NCBI RefSeq assembly: GCF_009765865.1
Contig: NZ_LMUQ01000005.1
Location: 1 to 51,897 of the forward strand
Direction: 5' to 3'
Length of the DNA: 51,897 nt
DNA from: Acidisoma sp. L85
GTDB taxonomy: Bacteria; Pseudomonadota; Alphaproteobacteria; Acetobacterales; Acetobacteraceae
Part shown: piece by piece, positions 1 to 7,751 of the stretch
Position numbering within the stretch: the stretch's first letter is position 1
Layout: each line of letters starts with the position of its first letter
Made by a program: the position numbers and the translations under genes
The notes under the pieces: generated by a model
Told to the model about the DNA's origin: nothing
The model's input: only the letters and a program-made list of their open reading frames with translations
The model's database searches: none

Positions 1-1
1 C

Positions 2-82
2 ACCCGCTACGACCGCTGCGCACACACCTTCTTCTCCGCCATCTGCATCGCAGCCAGTGTCACCTTCTATCTCAAAGAATGA
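2..82 (+). pseudogene. C-terminal end of an IS5-family transposase (cut by window edge)
   Basis: The open frame enters from the left edge and ends at a TGA at 80-82. The 26 visible residues, including TRYDRCAHTFFSAICIAASV, have the look of the extreme C-terminus of IS5-group DDE transposases, where an R-Y-D/E-K/R motif is followed by a hydrophobic helix. Immediately after the stop, bases 81-95 (GAGTCCTGACCCTAG) look like the outer inverted repeat of such an element, so the insertion sequence probably ends near 95. Whether the copy is intact cannot be judged because the rest lies outside the window. The family call rests on a short segment. Confidence 0.6.
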
Positions 83-177
83 GTCCTGACCCTAGCCCGT
101 TGGGCAGAGTTGCCCACCGATCAGGTGAAGCGCGAGACGTGAGTTTCGCTTTGCCTACTGGCCCTGGAGAGAAGCGC

Positions 178-462
178 ATGTCTGCTGCCAATGGCGTCAC
201 CAATAACACTGGCATCGAGCTGTATACAAAAACCTCAGACTCGCCGCTGACGTTTCAACCGATCGGACCCGTCATTACGCCCCAAATCATGGCCGGGCCG
301 GTCTACGTTGCGGGTCACGCGGATCCGCTCGGGAGCTACGTCCAGATCAACGGCGCGAAAATGCCGAATCCCACACAGCTGGGCGACTTGAACACTGGTC
401 ATATTCGGGCAATCTTTAACGCTCGGAAGCTGCTGACCAACAATGGTCCGCCCGCAACCTGA
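178..462 (+). CDS. Small protein of unknown function
   Basis: A 94-residue frame begins at the ATG at 178, preceded by the purine-rich GGAGAG at about 166-171. The frame is open further upstream, to 79, but that extension runs into the insertion-sequence end and has no ribosome site. The protein has no signal peptide, membrane segment or family motif that I recognise. It is rich in Pro, Gly, Thr and Asn, and its middle (VYVAGHADPLGSYVQINGAK) reads like a beta-rich soluble fold. It lies directly beside the IS5 end and has no obvious partner. It could be a real accessory gene or a relic of one disturbed by the insertion. Confidence 0.4.
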   Translation: MSAANGVTNNTGIELYTKTSDSPLTFQPIGPVITPQIMAGPVYVAGHADPLGSYVQINGAKMPNPTQLGDLNTGHIRAIFNARKLLTNNGPPAT

Positions 463-773
463 CCCAATAAATTGGATGCGCAAGCGTGGGATCACCTTGA
501 ACTCGTAAATGCTCCAATGCCAGATTGGGCGGTGCGTGAATCTAGGAATGCGATCTCCGCTCTCCGACGCGCGGCGATAGGTCTATCTCAGCGAGGGGAG
601 CCAAGCTTCGGCGAATCGTTCTGTTGGGGCCAGCCAAGGAAATTGAATAAACCTCGCCCTGCACAAATCTGGCGCGGCCTCCCAACCTACGGCCCCGTCG
701 ATTTCTCCAAACCGCCGCCGGGTCACCGGTAGCAGTTTGGTGTCTCCAAGGAGTATGACCATCTCACCTTGAG
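463..773. other. Stretch of about 310 bp without a convincing gene
   Basis: An 86-codon frame starts with TTG at 472 and runs to 732 on the plus strand. It lacks a ribosome site and any recognisable motif, so I do not call it. Near the right end, AAGGAG (748-753) sits almost on top of an ATG at 755 that opens a five-codon ORF (ATG ACC ATC TCA CCT TGA). That ORF ends at 772, one base before the helicase start at 774. The AAGGAG is 20 bases from the helicase ATG, too far to serve it directly, so start coupling through the mini-ORF is possible but unproven. Confidence 0.4.
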
Positions 774-3617
774 ATGCCCCTCCCACACGTGAACCCGCCG
801 CCGGATATTTCCGCGGCACTCCCCGACTGGACCGCCCTGGTCTCCGGCGCCGGCCGCGCCGCGCTGGCGACGGCGGAAGGCGAGGTGCTCACCCTCCGCG
901 CCGAGGCGGTGGCCGACCGGCTGCGGGCCGAGGGTCCGCCGCTCGTCGTCCACGCGCCCTCCACCTGGCGGCGTCTCGGCCTGGCGCCCGTCGCGGCCTA
1001 TGACCTGCTCGAGCTTTTCGCCTTCGTGGCGCCCGCCGAACCCGCCGTGCCGACGCCGCGCGGCCTGGCTTCGGCGCTCGGCCTGGAACCGCCCCGCGCC
1101 GGGCTCGAAGCCGCCGCCGCCGCTCTCCCTGAAATCGCCGCCGCTCTGCTGCGCCGCCTTCAGACCGAGGCGCATCTGCCCCGCAACGCCGATGCCGGCG
1201 CCCTCGCCGGCCGCATGGCCCGCGCCGGCTGGGGCTGGGGTCCGCTCATCGTCGAAACGCTGGCCCTCGCCGGCCATGGCGCGAGCGGCTCAGAAGTTGC
1301 GGCCCTGAAGGTCTGGCGCCGTCTCCCCGAATGGGAGGAGCAAGCCGCCCCGCCGCCGCCTTCCGCCCATGCCGTCGCCCCGCACGAAGCCCGCACCCGC
1401 CTCGCGCAGCTCGTCGGACCGGAGGCGGAGCAGCGCCAGGGCCAGGCGGATTTTGCCTCCGCCGCCAGCGCCGCCTTCGCCCCGCGCGAGACCGAGGGCG
1501 CGCCGCATCTCGTGCTCGCCGAGGCCGGAACAGGCACCGGCAAGACCCTCGGCTATGTCGCCCCCGCCAGCCTCTGGGCGGAGCGCAATGGCGCGCCGGT
1601 CTGGATCAGCACCTTCACCCGCCATCTGCAACGCCAGGTCGAAACCGAACTCGCCCGCCTCTTCCCCGACCCCGCTGAGCGCCGCCGCCGCGTCGTCCTG
1701 CGCAAGGGGCGGGAGAACTACCTTTGCCTGCTGAACTTTGAGGATGCCGTCACCAATGCGACCGGCGGCGCCTTCAACCCGGGCGCCATCATCCCCCTGG
1801 GCCTCATCGCGCGCTGGGCGGCCCTGACCTCGGATGGCGACATCCTGGGCGGCGACCTGCCCGGCTGGTTCATCGAGATCTTCGGCACGCCCACCGTCGC
1901 GGCCCTCGCCGACCGTCGCGGCGAATGCATCTACGCCGCCTGCACCCATTGGAAACGCTGCTTCGTCGAACACGGCATCCGCCGCGCCCGCGAAGCCGAC
2001 CTAGTCGTCGCCAATCACGCGCTGGTCCTGACCCAGGCCGCCTGGGGCGGTCTCGACGACGCCACCGTCCCCACACGCTACGTCTTCGACGAAGGCCACC
2101 ATCTCTTCGATGCCGCCGACGCCGCCTTCTCGGCCGAACTCTCGGGACGGATGACCGCCGAGCTGCGGCGCTGGCTGCTCGGCACGGAAGGCAGCCGCGC
2201 GCGGGGCCGTGGCCTCGCGGTCCGCATCGGCGATCTCGTGGCCGACCGTCCGGAATTGCTGACACCGCTCGAAGCCGCACTCACCGCCGCGCGCGCCTTA
2301 CCGGCCCCCGCCTGGCCGAGCCGGCTGGAGACGGATGGGCCCGAACTGACCGGCCTGGAAGCCGGCCGCGCCAATCCCGCCGAGGCGTTTCTACGTGCCC
2401 TCCGCCGCCAGATCCTCGCCCGCCTCCCCGGCGCCGCGAGTGAGGACGACGCCCGCACCGGCTTCTCCTCCGAAAGCGATCTGCACCCCGTCGAGCCTGA
2501 TGTCATCGCGGCGGCGGATCGCTTCGGCCGGGCGCTGGCCCGTATCGCCGAACCGCTCGGCACCCTCATGCATCGCCTGCTCGCGCGGCTCGACGAGGAT
2601 GCCGACAAGCTCGACAGCGCAAGCCGGGCGCGCATCGAGGGTCTCGGCCGCACCATTTCCCGCCGTGCCATCGATCCGCTGACCGCTTGGCAGATCATGC
2701 TCAAGGAATTGGCCGAGCCCCCGGCAGCCCCCGGCACGCGGCCGACCCATGTCCAATTCCTCCGCCTCGATCGCGGCGAGGCTGGCGACCGGGACGCCGC
2801 ACTGCTGCGGCATTGGCTCGACCCTACCATCCCTTTCGCCACCACTCTCGCCGCCCCGGCCCACGGTCTGCTGGTGACCTCGGCCACTTTGCGCGACGGC
2901 GGGGAGGCGGATCCCGAACTCGCCTGGACCGCCGCCGAGGCGCGGGTCGGTGCCGGACATCTGCCGCTCCCGGCGATCCGCGCCGCGCTTTCCAGCCCCT
3001 TCGACTATGCCGCGCGAACCAAGGCTTTCGTGGTGACGGATGTCGATGTCGGCGACCCGGCGGCGCTGGCGGCCGCTTACCGCACCCTGTTCCTGGCCTC
3101 GGGCGGCGGCGCCTTGGGCTTGTTCACCGCCATCGGACGGCTCCGCGCCACCTACCGCCGCATCGCCCCGGCGCTGGAACAGGCGGGCCTGCCGCTCTAT
3201 GCGCAGCACGTCGATGCGATGAACAATGCGACGCTCGTCGATATCTTCCGCGCCGAGGAGGATAGCTGCCTGCTCGGCACCGATGCGATGCGTGACGGCG
3301 TGGACGTGCCGGGCCGCGCGCTGCGCCTCGTGGTATTCGAGCGCGTGCCCTGGCCGCGCCCCGATATCCTGCATCGCGAACGCCGCATCCATCTCTCGGG
3401 CGCCAAGCCCAAAAGCTATGACGACCGCGTCGCGCGCCTCCGCCTCCGCCAAGCCTTCGGCCGTCTCATCCGCCGCGCCGACGACCATGGCGTGTTCGTC
3501 TTACTGGACCGCCGTACGCCGACCCGATTGCTGGCCGCCTTTCCGCCAGGCGTGACAGTGCAACGCGTGGGCCTCGCGGAAGCGGCGGCGGAAACGCGGG
3601 GATTCCTGTCGGCGTGA
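774..3617 (+). CDS. DinG/Rad3-type ATP-dependent DNA helicase
   Basis: This 947-residue protein is an XPD/DinG-like superfamily 2 helicase that should unwind DNA 5'-3' using ATP, probably in repair or in clearing R-loops and stalled forks. Walker A is EAGTGTGKT at residues 250-258 and the Walker B/DEAH box is DEGHH at 439-443. The C-terminal half carries helicase motifs such as LLVTSATL, LGTDAMRDGVDVPG and a late QAFGRLIRR arginine-finger motif. Cysteines between the Walker motifs (around GECIYAACTHWKRC) fit the Fe-S cluster of this family. The N-terminal 240 residues are an Ala/Pro-rich extension of unknown role. An in-frame stop at 756 limits upstream extension. The gene is monocistronic and ends in a convergent region with a palindromic repeat. 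Confidence 0.88.
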   Translation: MPLPHVNPPPDISAALPDWTALVSGAGRAALATAEGEVLTLRAEAVADRLRAEGPPLVVHAPSTWRRLGLAPVAAYDLLELFAFVAPAEPAVPTPRGLASALGLEPPRAGLEAAAAALPEIAAALLRRLQTEAHLPRNADAGALAGRMARAGWGWGPLIVETLALAGHGASGSEVAALKVWRRLPEWEEQAAPPPPSAHAVAPHEARTRLAQLVGPEAEQRQGQADFASAASAAFAPRETEGAPHLVLAEAGTGTGKTLGYVAPASLWAERNGAPVWISTFTRHLQRQVETELARLFPDPAERRRRVVLRKGRENYLCLLNFEDAVTNATGGAFNPGAIIPLGLIARWAALTSDGDILGGDLPGWFIEIFGTPTVAALADRRGECIYAACTHWKRCFVEHGIRRAREADLVVANHALVLTQAAWGGLDDATVPTRYVFDEGHHLFDAADAAFSAELSGRMTAELRRWLLGTEGSRARGRGLAVRIGDLVADRPELLTPLEAALTAARALPAPAWPSRLETDGPELTGLEAGRANPAEAFLRALRRQILARLPGAASEDDARTGFSSESDLHPVEPDVIAAADRFGRALARIAEPLGTLMHRLLARLDEDADKLDSASRARIEGLGRTISRRAIDPLTAWQIMLKELAEPPAAPGTRPTHVQFLRLDRGEAGDRDAALLRHWLDPTIPFATTLAAPAHGLLVTSATLRDGGEADPELAWTAAEARVGAGHLPLPAIRAALSSPFDYAARTKAFVVTDVDVGDPAALAAAYRTLFLASGGGALGLFTAIGRLRATYRRIAPALEQAGLPLYAQHVDAMNNATLVDIFRAEEDSCLLGTDAMRDGVDVPGRALRLVVFERVPWPRPDILHRERRIHLSGAKPKSYDDRVARLRLRQAFGRLIRRADDHGVFVLLDRRTPTRLLAAFPPGVTVQRVGLAEAAAETRGFLSA

Positions 3618-3624
3618 TGTCGTT

Positions 3625-3737
3625 GGTTTGAGCCGTGCTCATTCCACCTCGTCATGCTCGGCGAAGGCCGAGCATCCACGCCTTCCTTGCACGACGAAGG
3701 CAAGGCGTGGATGGCACGCCTCCGCGTGCCATGACGG
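3625..3737 (+). repeat. Three-armed palindromic repeat, copy 1
   Basis: Three nested or adjacent inverted repeats: a left arm ATGCTCGGC-gaa-GGCCGAGCAT, a central stem CCACGCCTT...AAGGCGTGG, and a right arm ATGGCACGC...GCGTGCCAT, bracketed by CGTC and GACG that can pair with each other. The copy is nearly identical to 51251-51364 and related to 21753-21851 and to 34050-34135 (inverted). It sits between the convergent helicase and glycosyltransferase genes. It resembles REP/MITE-type elements in style; I know of no name for it. Confidence 0.85.
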
Positions 3738-3772
3738 AGCTCTGGGGCGTGATTCAAATAGATCATCCCGCC

Positions 3773-5341
3773 CTAACCAGCCGCCGCGAACGTCCTCTCC
3801 AGCCACGCCTCCACCAAACCCACATCGATCGTAATGTCGCGCAGGCCAAAGAGGTTGCGCCGGGGATCCTGCAGCCGAGGATCGTTGAAGACCGGGTCGT
3901 CCGAGGCGCCATCTTTGCCAGTCAAAGCGGCGTAGCGGAAACCGCCTTCCGGTGCGAGCGACGCATAGGCATCCGTGCCGTACAGCGGATGAAAGAACTC
4001 CAGAACATGCGTGCCCGGCTGGCACAGCACGATATTGGTAAGCCCAGCACCATGCGCGCCGATGACATGGCTGGCCGCGGCGAAGGCGGCAGCTTGTTCG
4101 GCAAAGCTGATCTGACTCGCGAGCAAAATCGTGAAGCCATGGGCCGTCAGCAACCGGCAAAGCTCGGCCTCATTGGTCACCCGGCGCGAGGTCGCATCAC
4201 CACGCGAAATATAAAGCCGCAGACTTGGAGTCGCCGTTATTTCCGGCGCCAGAGTTCGGCGCAGATAATCGATCGCCCAGCCAGCGCCGAGATGCGCGGG
4301 ATGCTGCAATTCTCGGCAAGTGCTCGCGACCCACAAGCGGCCGACGCGCAGTCGCGCAGGCCGGCCCGTGCCGAAAACATGACGCACACCGCAACGCTCC
4401 AGAATGGCGCGCTGAAACTCCACGACTGGCTCGGGACCGATGACGGTGACCTCATCGAGCCGCAGCCCGGCCTGCGCATAGCAAGCGAGGCGTGTCACCT
4501 GGTCGAGCATGAAATGCGACAGGTTCGGCGGGTGGGAGAAACGATCGCCGATGATGACGGCTTCCTCGCAGGCGGCGTGCTCAACCTCGCTCAGTCTGGC
4601 GAGGTGGCGCTCGAACAACGCGGGGAAGTCGCAGATCGAAACATCCCAGTGCGGCCGACCGGCGGAGTCCCGGACCATGAAGACATCGCCATCGGTCAAA
4701 ACCTCGGCATCCTGCAAACAGGCGACCGTGACCGCCGGCCGCGAGGCATTCACGGCGAGGCGAAGCAGCGCCGGTATCGGCGGCCCGCCGAGAATCTCGA
4801 TCGTGCAAGCCGCGCGGGTGCTTGCGGGGAAAACCATGCGATCGGTTCTGGCCGCATCCACACGCGGATTGCCCGGCGGCCCGAGATAGGGCTCCGCCGA
4901 CCGGCCGGTCATATTGAGCAACGGCCGGATCTCATACAGTGCGGCGATCGGCTTTTGCGGGGAGTGAGCGGCATGCGTCTCGAAAACATCGAGCATGTCG
5001 TTCGGGCGGCCCCGCTGCGCGAAGGACATGAACAGCGCACGGGACGCCGCCGGCGATCCTGAAGACTCGGGATGCAGCGCTTGTGCAAAGCCGAAGAGCA
5101 GAAAGGCCAGTTCGGGCTTGCCGCGGATCTCGTAAGCCTCGGCGGCGCGGAAGAGAATCCAGTAATTCGTAATGCGCAGGCGCCAGAACAGACTCTCGAA
5201 GAGCCAGCACACCGCGTCGTCCCGCTTATCCGCCGCGAGCCGCGACATATGCGACAGCAGCCTCTCTTCCTGCGCCTCGGCGGCCAGAATTTCCTCGACC
5301 AGCACGCGGGTGGCGGCCTCGGCTTCCGTCGAGGGGTTCAT
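3773..5341 (-). CDS. GT61-type (DUF563) glycosyltransferase
   Basis: A 522-residue protein. The second half has the signature of DUF563/GT61 glycosyltransferases: GDRFSHPPNLSHFMLDQVTR, then a Rossmann-like region, then IGAHGAGLTNIVLCQPGTHV near the C-terminus, where the HGAGLTN loop probably contacts the nucleotide sugar. The N-terminal 150 residues are helical and lack a signal peptide. Its substrate is unknown; surface polysaccharide or glycoprotein decoration is the usual role. The start at 5341 (MNPSTEAEAAT) is chosen because its ATG overlaps the TGA of a 35-codon upstream ORF as ATGA, indicating coupling. A longer open frame to 5605 overlaps that ORF and reads as non-coding sequence. Confidence 0.8.
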   Translation of the reverse strand: MNPSTEAEAATRVLVEEILAAEAQEERLLSHMSRLAADKRDDAVCWLFESLFWRLRITNYWILFRAAEAYEIRGKPELAFLLFGFAQALHPESSGSPAASRALFMSFAQRGRPNDMLDVFETHAAHSPQKPIAALYEIRPLLNMTGRSAEPYLGPPGNPRVDAARTDRMVFPASTRAACTIEILGGPPIPALLRLAVNASRPAVTVACLQDAEVLTDGDVFMVRDSAGRPHWDVSICDFPALFERHLARLSEVEHAACEEAVIIGDRFSHPPNLSHFMLDQVTRLACYAQAGLRLDEVTVIGPEPVVEFQRAILERCGVRHVFGTGRPARLRVGRLWVASTCRELQHPAHLGAGWAIDYLRRTLAPEITATPSLRLYISRGDATSRRVTNEAELCRLLTAHGFTILLASQISFAEQAAAFAAASHVIGAHGAGLTNIVLCQPGTHVLEFFHPLYGTDAYASLAPEGGFRYAALTGKDGASDDPVFNDPRLQDPRRNLFGLRDITIDVGLVEAWLERTFAAAG

Positions 5342-5445
5342 CGCCGCATGACATCCACCAACGCGCCGTCTGGCTGCCCCGGAACCGCCCAATCCTTCAC
5401 GCGGCCGAGGCCTATGAGCTTGTCTAAGGGGCTGTCCTCGCTCAT
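5338..5445 (-). CDS. 35-residue small protein, translationally coupled to the glycosyltransferase
   Basis: Reading leftward from 5445, the frame starts MSEDSPLDKLIGLGRVKDWA and continues through a short Pro/Gly linker to VDVMRR, then stops. The TGA at 5340-5338 overlaps the ATG of the downstream glycosyltransferase as ATGA. A good ribosome site, TTGGAGCA, lies six to nine bases before the start, whereas the glycosyltransferase itself has none of comparable quality. The first half looks like a short amphipathic helix (LDKLIGLGRVKDW). It could be a partner peptide of the glycosyltransferase or only a leader that feeds ribosomes to it. I do not recognise the family. Confidence 0.55.
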   Translation of the reverse strand: MSEDSPLDKLIGLGRVKDWAVPGQPDGALVDVMRR

Positions 5446-5487
5446 GATTGCTCCAACGTGGTCCGCGGAGCGCAGTTACGCTGAATT

Positions 5488-5500
5488 CGTGACTATCACG
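5488..5500. promoter_or_regulatory. Perfect 13-bp palindrome between divergent genes
   Basis: CGTGACTATCACG (5-bp arms, 3-bp centre) lies in the 113-bp gap between the coupled small ORF/glycosyltransferase on the minus strand and the UPF0114 gene on the plus strand. Its place suggests an operator, but no regulator gene adjoins it. Confidence 0.3.
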
Positions 5501-5558
5501 TGAAGGCCTGCGCGCCACCTCGTTCAGGAACACCGTTTGGCCATCGCACCGGACCCCG

Positions 5559-6107
5559 ATGAAACACTTTCCCGCCCGCTTCATCCTCGCCAGCCGCTGG
5601 CTCATGGCGCCGCTCTATATCGGGCTGATCGCCAGCTTCCTGCTGCTGCTGGTTCGGTTTTTCCGCAAGCTCTACGATCTCTTCGCGCACGCGCCGACGC
5701 AGAGCACCAACGAGGTCATCGTCGGAATCCTCTCTCTGGTGGAGCTTTCCCTCGTCGGGAATCTCCTCATCATGGTGATCTTCTCGGGCTATGAGAACTA
5801 CGTGGCCCGGCTCTATGGGCCCAATACACAAGAGCGTCCGAGCTGGATGGAGCATGTTGATTTCAGCGACATCAAGCTCAAGCTCATCGGCTCGATCGTC
5901 GCCATCACCGCGATTCAGCTCCTCGAGATCTTCCTCGATATCGATCAAGAGAGCGAGCGGACGATGCTCTGGGCGGTCATCATCCACGCCACCTTCGTCA
6001 CCTCTTGCGTGCTGCTGGCGGTCATGGACTGGCTGTCGATGGGCACGGCGAACCTCATCTCGACAGGCACGAAACCGCCGCCGTCACGCGACAAGCATCA
6101 ACCTTGA
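5559..6107 (+). CDS. UPF0114 (YqhA-type) inner-membrane protein
   Basis: A 182-residue membrane protein of the UPF0114/TIGR00645 family, whose biochemical role is not established. The sequence shows membrane segments at roughly residues 13-35 (WLMAPLYIGLIASFLLLLV), 52-73 (VGILSLVELSLVGNLLIMVI) and 105-125, plus a final one near 145-165. The conserved family stretch FSGYENYVARL follows the second segment. Length is typical of the family. It stands alone and converges on aruI with only 24 bp between the stops. Confidence 0.88.
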   Translation: MKHFPARFILASRWLMAPLYIGLIASFLLLLVRFFRKLYDLFAHAPTQSTNEVIVGILSLVELSLVGNLLIMVIFSGYENYVARLYGPNTQERPSWMEHVDFSDIKLKLIGSIVAITAIQLLEIFLDIDQESERTMLWAVIIHATFVTSCVLLAVMDWLSMGTANLISTGTKPPPSRDKHQP

Positions 6108-6131
6108 AACGACGCCTGTCGCATCACCCCT

Positions 6132-7751
6132 TCACCTAGCGCCCGTCACGCAGCCATCCAGACCGAACTCGATGAGGCTCGGCCCCTCGCGCCCGGCGGC
6201 TGACCGCAACGCCGCCTCCAGCGAATCACCCGCACCGAGGCGTGTCGCGTTCCAGCCGTAGGCGCGCACGAGCTGCTGGAAGTCCGGCGTGAACAGATCG
6301 ACGCCCACCGGCGCCACGCCCGAGCGGCGCATCGCCGCCTTGATCTCACCGTACCCGCCATTGTTCAGCAGCAGCAGGATCACCCGCGCCCCGGACTCCT
6401 TGGCGGTGCCAAGCTCGGCCAGCGAGAATTGCAATCCGCCATCACCGCAGAGGCAGACCACTGGCCGCTCTGGTGCTGCGATCGCGGCGCCCACGGCGGC
6501 CGGCAGGCCGTAGCCCAGCGCGCCATACCCCGTCGCGGCATTGAACCAGCCACGCGGCGCGGAGCCGCCGAAATAGAGATTGCCGGCATAGACCTGCCGT
6601 GTGGAATCACCGACCACGATCGCATCCGGCAGTACCGCGCGCACCGTTTCGAGGCAGTCGAGGTCGAAGCGATCGATCGCCTCGATACCCACAAGCGCCG
6701 CATGCCGCGCGGCCGTCGCCCGCGCCGCGCCATCCGCGCTCACCTGCCCCAAACCATCGAGCAGCCGCGCGAGCGTGCCGCCGGCGTCGCCAATCAATGT
6801 GATGTCCGGAGACACCCCGCGCATGGCCTGTTCAGGGTCGATATCGACGCGAATGAGACGGCCCGGAATTCCGAAGCCACCCTCGTCCCACATGTCGTAA
6901 TCGGTCGGGCCAAGTTCCGTGCCGACCGCCAGCACCACATCGGCCTCACCGATCAAAGCGCGCACACCGGCAAGCGAGGCGCTCAGCGGCACGTTGAGCG
7001 GATGGTCATGCGGCAGCAGCCCGCGTGCATTGATGGTGAGTACCACCGGCGCGTCGAGCCGCTCGGCCAGCGCCAAAATCTCCCGGCCAGCGCGCTGGGC
7101 GCCCCCACCGGCGAGCAGCAGCGGCCGCCGGGCATAGGCAAGCTCGTTCCGCGCGGCATCGAGCGTCGCGGCATCGGGCAAAGGCAGCGCGACCGTCGCT
7201 GGCGCACGATTTCGCACCAGGTCGCCAGCCGGCGCCGAAAGCAGCGTCGTCGGCAAAGCGATATGGACCGGTCGTGGCCGCGCACCATCGAAGACCGCGA
7301 AGGCACGGTCGAGTACCTGCGGCAGTTCCGCCGCCGTCCGCACCGTATGCGAAAAGGCCGCGACGCGCTGCGCGACGCCTTGCTGGTCCGGCAATTCATG
7401 CAGCCAGCCGTCTCCAGAACCATCGCGCCCGGCCGGATTGACGCTCGAAATCACCAGCATGGGAATCGAATCGCCATAGGCCTGCGCCATCGGCGTCGCG
7501 ATGTTCGTGACGCCCGGCCCGGTGATGACGAAGCAGACGCCTGGCCGGCCGGTGGCGCGCGCATAGCCATCCGCCATGAAGCCGAGCGCCGCCTCGTGCC
7601 GCGCGCTGATGTGGCGGATCGTGCTGGAGGCGAGGCCGCGATACAGCTCCACCGTATGCACGCCCGGAATGCCGAAGACGGTATCGACGCCGCGCGCCCG
7701 CAGCAGATCGATCAGCGCTTCGCCGACAGTGCGGCCCGCCGCCTCACTCAT
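6132..7751 (-). CDS. aruI: Thiamine-diphosphate-dependent 5-guanidino-2-oxopentanoate decarboxylase (AruI-like)
   Basis: This 539-residue enzyme of the acetolactate-synthase fold should decarboxylate 2-ketoarginine to 4-guanidinobutanal, the second step of the arginine transaminase pathway. The N-terminal domain has GIPGVHTVELYRGL and the ThDP-activating glutamate in ISARHEAALGFMADGYARAT. The C-terminal domain has the cofactor/Mg motif GDGGLQFSLAEL ending NNGGYGEI. The start at 7751 (MSEAAGR) overlaps the stop of the upstream aminotransferase as ATGA, so the two form one operon. The partner gene is what separates AruI from general acetolactate-synthase-like enzymes. Benzoylformate- or acetolactate-type substrates remain possible alternatives. 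Confidence 0.8.
   Translation of the reverse strand: MSEAAGRTVGEALIDLLRARGVDTVFGIPGVHTVELYRGLASSTIRHISARHEAALGFMADGYARATGRPGVCFVITGPGVTNIATPMAQAYGDSIPMLVISSVNPAGRDGSGDGWLHELPDQQGVAQRVAAFSHTVRTAAELPQVLDRAFAVFDGARPRPVHIALPTTLLSAPAGDLVRNRAPATVALPLPDAATLDAARNELAYARRPLLLAGGGAQRAGREILALAERLDAPVVLTINARGLLPHDHPLNVPLSASLAGVRALIGEADVVLAVGTELGPTDYDMWDEGGFGIPGRLIRVDIDPEQAMRGVSPDITLIGDAGGTLARLLDGLGQVSADGAARATAARHAALVGIEAIDRFDLDCLETVRAVLPDAIVVGDSTRQVYAGNLYFGGSAPRGWFNAATGYGALGYGLPAAVGAAIAAPERPVVCLCGDGGLQFSLAELGTAKESGARVILLLLNNGGYGEIKAAMRRSGVAPVGVDLFTPDFQQLVRAYGWNATRLGAGDSLEAALRSAAGREGPSLIEFGLDGCVTGAR

Noticed and set aside
472-732. 86-codon plus-strand frame after the first small gene
   Set aside because: TTG start, no ribosome site, no motif; it may be chance.
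3635-5062. 475-codon plus-strand frame opposite the glycosyltransferase
   Set aside because: It starts inside the palindromic repeat and has no recognisable motif; the minus strand encodes clear GT61 motifs.
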